10,585 bases of DNA from positions 1 to 10,585 of the forward strand of contig JAYPVI010000029.1 in NCBI GenBank assembly GCA_038134525.1, written 5' to 3'. Origin of the DNA: GCA-002727735 sp038134525. Lineage in GTDB: Bacteria; Bacteroidota; Bacteroidia; Flavobacteriales_D; Parvicellaceae. The notes beneath the pieces are model-generated. The model had not been told where the DNA came from. It was given only the letters and a program-made list of their open reading frames with translations, and did no database searches. Position 1 is the first letter of the stretch. Every line of letters starts with the position of its first letter. Positions 1-6,744 of the stretch are shown one piece after another. Position numbers and translations under genes: made by a program.

Positions 1-420
1 TCTGGGTGGTCTATTGTTAAAATTACTTGACTACAAACAGCTGTATTATCAGTCAAGTTATAACTTAAAGAAGCTAATGAGCTGCTATCTGTAGTGGAGA
101 TAACTTCAGCACCCGAGTGAGATACAGTCATAGTTATCTCTCCTAGACTATAGGAAGCTGTAGCCATCCAATTGGCTTCCCAAGTAGTATATGGCGTAGT
201 TGAAACAACAGAACTAGAAGGTGTAGCTGTAACCGGGGTCATCCCTAGTTCAAATGTATTACTTGAACTATCTGTAATTAATAAGATCACTGGAGAGGTT
301 ACTTCCTGGTTAAACTCTGCCGTAACCTTGATATCATCACAATTGGTGATATTATCTCCAGGAGTCTTATCTGATGTAAGATTAAGGGTGACTTCATCTA
401 AAGTATCTGAAACAAGATCT
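1..420 (-). repeat. Further Ig-like stretch and start of a third IDHP module (within the giant CDS)
   Basis: After the second Ig-like module the frame continues with a Thr/Ser-rich segment (DEVTLNLTSDKTPGDN, CDDIKVTAEFNQEV, WEANWMATASYSLGEITMTV). It has the alternating hydrophobic pattern of an Ig-like beta-sandwich and no RCC1 motif. It closes with SQVILTIDHP, matching SQVTLTIDHPD at the start of copy 2. Bases 1-30 match 1006-1035 at 27 of 30 positions, so a third module copy probably begins at the edge. Confidence 0.6.
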
Positions 421-3400
421 GATGTATAATATGTAGTATCGGTAGTTTGAGAACTACTAACTCCGTTTCCTGCTATATCATACGTATGTGAGCTTACCCC
501 TACAGTGAGTGCATCCCCTATCTGTGGTGATCCTATCACAGTAAATCCTAGGGTATACTTCTTACCATCAGTAAGGGTTGTATTAGTCACACTTAATGAC
601 TCAGGCACTGAGGCTGTAAGTGATGCGGTTGTACTGCTAAGGGTTAAACTAAAGTCTGCAGCAGCTACTGTTCCTGTGGCTGTATGAGATATATACTCTG
701 CAAATAAGTCTTCTGTAAATATCACTTCTACTGCTGTGCCCTCTTCATTGACTTCTACAGAGTAGATCTCTGGTCCCATAGAGTCAAAGGTTACAGTAAG
801 TGAAGAACTACCTACACTTAATTGCTTTTGCTCATCTGGACCGCTGAAGAAAAGATCGTACTCCCAATGTTTTCTATCTGTGGTACCTGAGACTAGATCC
901 ATGGTCAAAGAAGTCGTAGCATACACCAGTGTAGGACTATCGGTCTGAGCGCTAGCAAAGGTCGCTATTGCTCTTACAGGATTGTCTGCATAAGAAACAA
1001 TTAAGTCTGGGTGGTCAATTGTTAATGTTACTTGAGAACTTAGATTTAAATTAACTGTATGTGTTACTGTATTGGCTGCTAATGCAAATGCACTTTCATT
1101 AGAAAATATTTTCGCATTCCAATTGGATGGATAAGGATACGATGTAACTGTTGGAATTTGATTTATTATATCAATATTTCCCCAACTTACAACTGAACCA
1201 TCTGACTTAACAGCAATAAAAGAACCATCTGCATTTGATCCTCCAGGCATCATGTCATAATAGTCACCAGTTCCCTCTAAAAGAATTACGTTGCTTGATA
1301 ATAAAGTCTGCACACTACTATAATCTCCTCCATCAGTACTTTCTCCCCATGCATAAATACTACCATCCGACCTAAGAGCTGCAAATGCTTGTTTAGAAGA
1401 AACAATTTTTTCAACATTTACAAGACTATCTATTTCTGTACTTCCATATACACCTCCCCATGCTCTAGCAGTTCCATCGGATAAAATAGCAGCAAAAGCA
1501 GTAGAACCCGGAATTACATCAGTAACATTTCCAGCTAGTTCAGATCCTAATTGAGAACTACCATAAAAATTTCCAGCATCATCATGATCACCACCGTTCC
1601 AATTATATCCCCATGTATAAATATTTCCACTTGAATCAAGTGCTGTCCAAGCGTAGTGATTTTTAAATACTTTAATTATGTTTGAAAATGAAGACGAGTT
1701 ACCAGTATCTGTAGGATTACTTCCATAACCGCCAAAGTGATATGTGCTTCCATCGGTAAATAATGCGGTCCAGCCAGTAGCATTTCCTATGATCTCTTGA
1801 ATTTCATTACCAGAAGACACCCCCATGTCTGAAGCAGTAGGGTCATTAAATTGTGCAGGCATTGTACCCCAAGTGTAAATACTACCATCATTTTTAACAG
1901 CTGCAAATGAATGTATCCCGTTGGAATAAATTGAGTTTACGTTTTCTATGGATTCTACTGTATCTGTATAATCTGAATAAATTTTTGCTGGAAATCCTCC
2001 AAGGCTGATATCTCCCCAGGTAAGAACGCCGCCACTGGCTGTCAATGCTGCAAAAGCTCTATCATTGGATACTATATCTACTATGTTTTCAATTAAGGCA
2101 ACTTGAACAGTAGTTCCTGAGTCTGTGGTTGTAGTGCCAACATATCCAAAGCTACTGCTACCACCATAGTCTGAGCTACCCCATGTCACAACGGTTCCAT
2201 CAGATTTTAAAGCAGCAAAAGCTCCTGAAGATGCGACTAATTTTACAACATCAGTAAGTGATGAAGAAACAGATGAATTATCTCCACCATAATCAGGATC
2301 ACCCCAAGATTTAACACTTCCATCTGAAAGTAGAGCTGAAAATGCCCTTTGAGAGGATAAAATGGTAGTAATTGAAACAACTGATGAAATAAAATCAGAA
2401 TTGTCCACGGTGCCACCACTTCCACACTCTCCAACTAAAGATAATTCGATAGTTGGTGTATCTGCCAGAACCCAACACACATCAGAGGACAATAAACTTG
2501 AAGTTGTATCAGTAGTTTGACTACTGCTAACTGGATTTCCTGCAATATCAAACGTATGAGAGCTTACACCAACTGTAAGTGCATCTCCAATGTCAAAAAA
2601 TCCATTTGTATCAAAATATAAAGTATATTTTTTACCATCAGTCAGCGAAGTATTAGTTACACTAATTGAAATTGGAATATCTGTTGTTAAACTAGCAGTA
2701 GTACTACTTAATGTTAAAGAAAAATCACTCGCATTTACTGTTCCAGTTGCTGTATTTGATATATATTCTGCAAATAAGTCTTCAGTAAAAACAACATCTA
2801 CTGCCGTCCTATCATCATTAACCTCTAAAGAGTAGATTTCTGGGGCCATTGAGTCGAAAGTAATTGTCAAAGATGATGAACCTATATTTAAGAATTTATG
2901 TTCATCTGGTCCACTAAAGTTTACATCATAAACCCAGGATTTTCTATCTGTAGTGCCAGCTAATAAATCCATAGTAAGGGAGGTGTTACCACCAGAATCA
3001 ATATATAACAGTGTGGGTGATTCTGTTTGAGCGTATGCGAAAGTTGCATTTACACTTACTGCCCCATCTTGGTAAGATATAATTGAATCAGGATGATCTA
3101 TTGAAAATGTTTCGGGTTCTGAAGTTGCAACAACACCTATGAACCCACCGTATCTAGACCCTCTATAAATTTTTGAAAATTTTATATTATCTATTGTGGC
3201 GCTCTCAACACTACTTTCACTATAACTAGGATCACCACCGCCAATCTTCGAACCCCAAGTAATAAGAGTTTTATCATTTTTAACAGCAGCAAAAGCAGAA
3301 TAACCATCGTTGATTTCTTGATTAGCTGAATAAATGTCTATGATATTAGTTAATGTCTCAGATGCTGAAGAAATATTTGAGTCACTAAATGAATAATCTC

Positions 3401-4706
3401 CACCAGAGAATAAATTTCCCCAAGTTATAACTGTTCCATCATCCCTTAAAGCAGCATATGAAGCACCAGCATAAGAAGTGAATAAATAATTATTATCATA
3501 AAAAATACTTGGAACTACTTTAGAAATATTGGAAACTGTAGTTAAATCCACAGTGGAAGATGCAATATTAGAGTTAGAATAATCTGGATTTCCACCATAA
3601 CTACTCTGACCCCAAACTTTAATTGTCCCATCCGATTGAATGGCAACAAAAGAATAGTTTAAGGATGAAATAATTTGAGTTACATCCCCTAGATATCCAT
3701 CTATAGGTGAATTACCATATTCAGAATCAGGGTTATTATTGTAAAGTGGGTTACCTGTGTTAAGCCCCCAATAATATACACTACCATTTTGAGTTTTGGC
3801 TAAAAAGCCACTTTTTTCAATTGGAAAAATCTCTTCAACATTGGTCAATCCCCCACTACACTGACTAGATACACAAGTTAAAGCTGTAACAGTCCCTGAG
3901 CTATAAGTATAATCTCCTCCTTGAACATTCCCCCAAGTAATAACAGTGCCATCACTGTTTAAGCCCGCAAAGGAACTTTTATTAGATACTATTTTTATGA
4001 CGTTTGAGGCAGTTCCTGCATTATAATTATAATTAAAATCTCCACCAGTTGCTGATTGACCCCATGTTACAAAAGTTCCATCCGATTTTAATGCAGCAAA
4101 ACTTGAAGAAGCAGGGATTATTTCAACTATATTTTCATTTGTGCCTGTTATTGAATTATAACCAGTAGAGTTGTAAGTTAAATCACCTCCATAAAGAATT
4201 GATCCCCATGTAATGATAGTCCCATCGTTTTTTAAACCTACAAATCCTCCGATTTCATTTGTGAAAATATCAACGACATTAGCATTTGTTCCTGAAAAAT
4301 CAACTTGATCATTTGAGTTCCATCTACCCCAGTAGTCAACAGTACCATCACTTTTTAAAACTGCGAAATTTGCATAACTGGTAAACATAGATGAGGCTAT
4401 AAGTTTATCAACATTTTCTAAGGTTGAATTTGAGGCCTTTACATAAGTTCCAGAATAAGATGAATCACCTCCATAATTTTTACTGCCCCATGTAATTACA
4501 GTGCCGTCAGTTTTAAGTGCTGCTTTGGCGTAAGCATTTGAAACTATATAGTTAATGCCAGATGTGTAATCTCCAGTAGCAGATGAAATGGTTGAATTAG
4601 AAAAACTTGGAGATCCTCCATCTAAATTATTACCCCACGAAATTAGCTGAGAAAACGAAAGATTTATCGAAAAAAAAACTAAAGAAAAAAAGAATAAATT
4701 TCTCAT
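1..4706 (-). CDS. Giant secreted RCC1-repeat / Ig-like repeat protein (3' end beyond window)
   Basis: Reading the minus strand from the ATG at 4706-4704 gives a stop-free frame to the window edge, more than 1,568 codons. The N-terminus (residues 1-19, ending SFS before Gln20) is a Sec signal peptide, so the protein is exported. Residues about 21-524 carry roughly ten RCC1-like repeats with the recurring pattern FAALKSDGTVITWG followed by a GGD element, each about 50 residues. An Ig-like module starts at IDHPD (about residues 535-738). A linker with Cys residues (about 740-768), some nine more RCC1-like repeats (about 769-1209), a second copy of the Ig-like module (from residue 1230 to about 1428) and another Ig-like stretch follow. 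The last codons restart IDHP. RCC1 repeats normally fold as beta-propellers; a surface or extracellular binding role is inference, and no catalytic motif is visible. Whether a T9SS sorting domain ends the protein cannot be seen. The family call is strong, the function unknown. Confidence 0.9.
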   Translation of the reverse strand, partial: MRNLFFFSLVFFSINLSFSQLISWGNNLDGGSPSFSNSTISSATGDYTSGINYIVSNAYAKAALKTDGTVITWGSKNYGGDSSYSGTYVKASNSTLENVDKLIASSMFTSYANFAVLKSDGTVDYWGRWNSNDQVDFSGTNANVVDIFTNEIGGFVGLKNDGTIITWGSILYGGDLTYNSTGYNSITGTNENIVEIIPASSSFAALKSDGTFVTWGQSATGGDFNYNYNAGTASNVIKIVSNKSSFAGLNSDGTVITWGNVQGGDYTYSSGTVTALTCVSSQCSGGLTNVEEIFPIEKSGFLAKTQNGSVYYWGLNTGNPLYNNNPDSEYGNSPIDGYLGDVTQIISSLNYSFVAIQSDGTIKVWGQSSYGGNPDYSNSNIASSTVDLTTVSNISKVVPSIFYDNNYLFTSYAGASYAALRDDGTVITWGNLFSGGDYSFSDSNISSASETLTNIIDIYSANQEINDGYSAFAAVKNDKTLITWGSKIGGGDPSYSESSVESATIDNIKFSKIYRGSRYGGFIGVVATSEPETFSIDHPDSIISYQDGAVSVNATFAYAQTESPTLLYIDSGGNTSLTMDLLAGTTDRKSWVYDVNFSGPDEHKFLNIGSSSLTITFDSMAPEIYSLEVNDDRTAVDVVFTEDLFAEYISNTATGTVNASDFSLTLSSTTASLTTDIPISISVTNTSLTDGKKYTLYFDTNGFFDIGDALTVGVSSHTFDIAGNPVSSSQTTDTTSSLLSSDVCWVLADTPTIELSLVGECGSGGTVDNSDFISSVVSITTILSSQRAFSALLSDGSVKSWGDPDYGGDNSSVSSSLTDVVKLVASSGAFAALKSDGTVVTWGSSDYGGSSSFGYVGTTTTDSGTTVQVALIENIVDIVSNDRAFAALTASGGVLTWGDISLGGFPAKIYSDYTDTVESIENVNSIYSNGIHSFAAVKNDGSIYTWGTMPAQFNDPTASDMGVSSGNEIQEIIGNATGWTALFTDGSTYHFGGYGSNPTDTGNSSSFSNIIKVFKNHYAWTALDSSGNIYTWGYNWNGGDHDDAGNFYGSSQLGSELAGNVTDVIPGSTAFAAILSDGTARAWGGVYGSTEIDSLVNVEKIVSSKQAFAALRSDGSIYAWGESTDGGDYSSVQTLLSSNVILLEGTGDYYDMMPGGSNADGSFIAVKSDGSVVSWGNIDIINQIPTVTSYPYPSNWNAKIFSNESAFALAANTVTHTVNLNLSSQVTLTIDHPDLIVSYADNPVRAIATFASAQTDSPTLVYATTSLTMDLVSGTTDRKHWEYDLFFSGPDEQKQLSVGSSSLTVTFDSMGPEIYSVEVNEEGTAVEVIFTEDLFAEYISHTATGTVAAADFSLTLSSTTASLTASVPESLSVTNTTLTDGKKYTLGFTVIGSPQIGDALTVGVSSHTYDIAGNGVSSSQTTDTTYYTSDLVSDTLDEVTLNLTSDKTPGDNITNCDDIKVTAEFNQEVTSPVILLITDSSSNTFELGMTPVTATPSSSVVSTTPYTTWEANWMATASYSLGEITMTVSHSGAEVISTTDSSSLASLSYNLTDNTAVCSQVILTIDHP
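421..1019 (-). repeat. Ig-like module, copy 2 (within the giant CDS)
   Basis: Homologous to the module at 2490-3104: it begins at IDHPDLIVSY and includes AQTDSPTLVY, GTTDRKHWEYD, FSGPDEQ, TFDSMGPEIYS, FTEDLFAEYIS and SSSQTTDTT. Long stretches match residue for residue, especially FTEDLFAEYIS and the following DFSLTLSSTTASLT. This copy is visibly richer in G and C than copy 1. By hand count, 841-1020 has 80 G/C in 180 bases, against 55 in 180 for the adjoining 1021-1200. Confidence 0.8.
1080..2400 (-). repeat. RCC1-like repeat block 2 (about nine repeats, within the giant CDS)
   Basis: A second run of RCC1-like repeats with the same FAALKSDGT...WG...GGD pattern as block 1 (VKSWG, VVTWG, VLTWG, IYTWG, TYHFG, IYTWG, ARAWG, IYAWG and VVSWG versions of the core). 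One repeat has FG in place of WG. Average spacing is about 49 residues. It lies between the two Ig-like module copies, so the protein has a repeating propeller-then-Ig layout. Edges are approximate because the first and last repeats are incomplete. Confidence 0.85.
2490..3104 (-). repeat. Ig-like module, copy 1 (within the giant CDS)
   Basis: This unit of about 205 residues begins at IDHPDSIISY, passes through GTTDRKSWVYDV, FSGPDEH, TFDSMAPEIYS and FTEDLFAEYIS, and ends near SSSQTTDTT. It looks like two consecutive bacterial Ig-like beta-sandwiches; the second half (putative FTEDLF to DIAGN part) resembles Ig-like domains of bacterial surface proteins. It is clearly homologous to the unit at 421-1019. 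Base composition is A/T-rich, like the rest of the gene upstream of it. Confidence 0.8.
3135..4646 (-). repeat. RCC1-like repeat block 1 (about ten repeats, within the giant CDS)
   Basis: Translated repeats of about 50 residues share a core of FAALKSDGT, two or three hydrophobic residues, then WG and a GGD element a few residues later. Variants of the core end in ISWG, VITWG, VDYWG, IITWG, FVTWG, VYYWG, IKVWG and LITWG. Repeats are conserved at protein level but diverged in DNA, so this is an old duplication series and not a slippage array. Ten repeats exceed the seven blades of a classical RCC1 propeller. Boundaries are approximate. Confidence 0.85.
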
Positions 4707-4936
4707 GCCCTGAAAAATTAGTCCATTAATTTAAAAAAAAAAATTTAGTTTAATCTTTTATCTTGTTTAATTATATCAATTACAAGAAATTAGAGTTCAA
4801 ATATTCAATCTAATGAAAGATTAGAATAAAGGTTTTAAATGAGGTATTTTTAAAAAAACTAATGCTATTTTATTGGACCATTAGCTCAATTAAAATCATT
4901 TTAGTTAAAATTTGAAGCACAAACTAAATATTTATA
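4707..4936. promoter_or_regulatory. Divergent intergenic region, presumed promoters of both flanking genes
   Basis: These 230 very A/T-rich bases separate two divergently transcribed genes, so both promoters must lie here or overlap the gene starts. No perfect Bacteroidota -7 element (TAnnTTTG) was found. One-mismatch versions end in TTTG near 4907-4914 on the plus strand, and on the minus strand in the reverse complement of about 4800-4807. A 6-base inverted repeat (TCTAAT / ATTAGA) sits at 4809-4814 and 4820-4825. Neither start codon has a Shine-Dalgarno sequence; only A/T-rich leaders are present. No small gene was recognised. Confidence 0.4.
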
Positions 4937-6658
4937 ATGAAAAATAATTCGATTTTTTTTCTAATATGCTTTTTGATATTAGGCTGTTCGACACACAAAC
5001 AAGATGTGAGCATTTCTTATATTGAATCCCTTGGGAATGAAGGATTCGATGGGAGATTACTTGTCCTATTAGGTAGTGACATTAACAAGGAACCAAGATT
5101 TCAAATAAATGATTCAGATCAAACAGGAATTGTTTTTGGAGTAGATGTTGAAAACTGGAAGCCAGGTGAACTCATTACAATAGACCCAAAAACTTTTGCC
5201 TATCCAGTAGGAAGTGTGTCTAATATACCTGAAGGAGTATACAGTATTCAAGCATTTTTACATAAATATGAAACCTTTAACTTATCTAATGGATTTACGG
5301 TTAAATTACCTATGGATCAAGGTGAAGGACAGAAATGGAACATCAGCCCAAAGAATATTTACAGCAAGCCTTTACAAGTTACTTTTGGTAATTCAGGAAA
5401 TAAAATAAATCTTGAAATCACGGAAGAAATTCCACCCATAAAACCTTTTTCTGATACCAAATACATAAAACACATTAAAATCAAAAGTGAATTACTATCA
5501 AATTTTTGGGGAAGACCTATGTACTTGCAAGCTAATGTGCTTGTTCCTCATGGTTTCGATAAAGAAAATGATACTGAATATCCTCTTATGATTTTCCATG
5601 GTCATTTTCCTGAAACCTATAGAGGATTCCGAACTATTCCCCCAACAGCAGATCCAAATGATGGTATTCTTAATACTCGATTTGGAATTACAGGTTATGA
5701 ATATATACAACAAAAAGAATCATTTGATTTTTATAACAAATGGATTTCAGACGACTTTCCTCGTTTTATTGCCGTTGAAATTCAACATCAAAATCCATAT
5801 TACGATGATTCTTATGCGGTTAATTCAGCAAACTTAGGACCTTATGGTGATGCCATAACTTATGAGTTAATTCCTGAAATTGAAAAAATGTTCAACGGTG
5901 TTGGTGAAGGTTGGGGACGTTTCCTTTATGGTGGTTCTACTGGTGGATGGGAAGCCCTGGCTGTGCAAGTATTTTATCCAACTGAATATAATGGTGCTTT
6001 TGCTGCTTGTCCTGATCCTATTGATTTTAGGGCATATACGTCAGTAAACATTTACGAAGATGAAAATGCGTATTACACTCAGGGACCTTTTAGAAAAACA
6101 TTAAGACCAGGAATGCGAGATGGAAAAGGTCTTTTAAAATCGAGTCTTCGCGATATGAACTACAGAGAATTGGCTTTGGGGAACAATAGTCGATCAGGCG
6201 ATCAATGGGACATATGGCAAGCCGTTTATTCCCCGGTTGGTGAAAATGGTTATCCTAAACCCATTTGGGATAAACTATCTGGAGAAATTGATAAAAAAGT
6301 TGCTGATTATTGGAAAGAAAATTATGACCTACGTTACATTATGGAACGTGATTGGGATAAGTTAGGCCCTTATCTTACAGGTAAAATTTTCCTATACTGC
6401 GGTGACATGGATAATTACTACCTAAATAATGCTGTAAAATTAACAGAAGAATTTTTAGAGTCAACAGTTAACCCATATTATTCTGGCGAAGTTGATTATG
6501 GAGATGGAGCAGAGCATTGCTGGAATGGTGACCAGGAAAATCCAAATTATATCTCTCGTTTACGCTACAATACAATGTACCTGGAAAAAATAACCAATAG
6601 ACTAAAAAAAACTGCACCAAAAAATCATCGTTTAAAAAACTGGAAGCTGGGTTTTTAA
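4937..6658 (+). CDS. Exported lipoprotein, alpha/beta-hydrolase fold (putative esterase family)
   Basis: A 573-residue protein. The N-terminus is a lipoprotein signal peptide: Lys2, a hydrophobic stretch and the lipobox ILGC with Cys17 as the lipidated residue, which also supports the ATG at 4937. Residues about 25-170 form a beta-rich N-terminal domain (GRLLVLL, KEPRFQIND, KPGELITID). From about 180 on there is an alpha/beta-hydrolase domain: FHGHFPET as the likely oxyanion-hole region, YGGSTGGWEAL with Ser334 as presumed nucleophile, GDMDNYY (Asp490 or Asp492 as candidate acid) and GAEHCWNGD with His527 as the presumed catalytic histidine. This is the layout of the putative esterase (esterase D / feruloyl-esterase-like) group; the substrate is unknown. 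The protein ends KNWKLGF with no T9SS sorting domain. It stands alone, divergent from the RCC1 gene and convergent with the OmpA gene. Confidence 0.88.
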   Translation: MKNNSIFFLICFLILGCSTHKQDVSISYIESLGNEGFDGRLLVLLGSDINKEPRFQINDSDQTGIVFGVDVENWKPGELITIDPKTFAYPVGSVSNIPEGVYSIQAFLHKYETFNLSNGFTVKLPMDQGEGQKWNISPKNIYSKPLQVTFGNSGNKINLEITEEIPPIKPFSDTKYIKHIKIKSELLSNFWGRPMYLQANVLVPHGFDKENDTEYPLMIFHGHFPETYRGFRTIPPTADPNDGILNTRFGITGYEYIQQKESFDFYNKWISDDFPRFIAVEIQHQNPYYDDSYAVNSANLGPYGDAITYELIPEIEKMFNGVGEGWGRFLYGGSTGGWEALAVQVFYPTEYNGAFAACPDPIDFRAYTSVNIYEDENAYYTQGPFRKTLRPGMRDGKGLLKSSLRDMNYRELALGNNSRSGDQWDIWQAVYSPVGENGYPKPIWDKLSGEIDKKVADYWKENYDLRYIMERDWDKLGPYLTGKIFLYCGDMDNYYLNNAVKLTEEFLESTVNPYYSGEVDYGDGAEHCWNGDQENPNYISRLRYNTMYLEKITNRLKKTAPKNHRLKNWKLGF

Positions 6659-6684
6659 AGCATAAAAGCTTTACATGAAAAGCT
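6656..6684. terminator. Overlapping small hairpins between convergent genes, possible weak terminator
   Basis: Two mutually exclusive stem-loops overlap the stop codon of the hydrolase gene. One has arms TAAAGC (6656-6661) and GCTTTA (6668-6673). The other has arms AGCTTT (6667-6672) and AAAGCT (6679-6684). Read on the minus strand, the second is followed by a short T-rich run (TTTAT), a poor but possible intrinsic terminator for the leftward operon. The plus strand has no T tract. The rest of the 86-base interval up to 6744 shows nothing further. Confidence 0.25.
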
Positions 6685-6744
6685 AGAGAAAATTATATAA
6701 AACCCTTAGACTATGGCAATTTTAGCTAACTATTATTAGATTTC

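Noticed and set aside
172..2835. Several short open frames of 60-85 codons on the plus strand (172-429, 505-687, 2590-2835) and one on the minus strand at 2243-2434
   Set aside because: All lie inside the long minus-strand RCC1/Ig frame, show low-complexity Val/Ser/Leu-rich translations without recognisable domains, and the 505-687 and 2590-2835 frames occur at equivalent places of the duplicated module. They are shadows.
1..4706. CRISPR array or DNA-level satellite
   Set aside because: The repeats are protein-level, diverged in DNA, and remain in one reading frame without conserved spacers.
5214..5837. Short frames at 5214-5408, 5498-5713 and 5598-5837
   Set aside because: They overlap the hydrolase gene in other frames or on the other strand, with no family resemblance and no start signals.
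6590..6658. T9SS sorting domain at the end of the hydrolase
   Set aside because: The tail is basic and short (NHRLKNWKLGF) with no type A or type B sorting motif. The lipobox explains its export.
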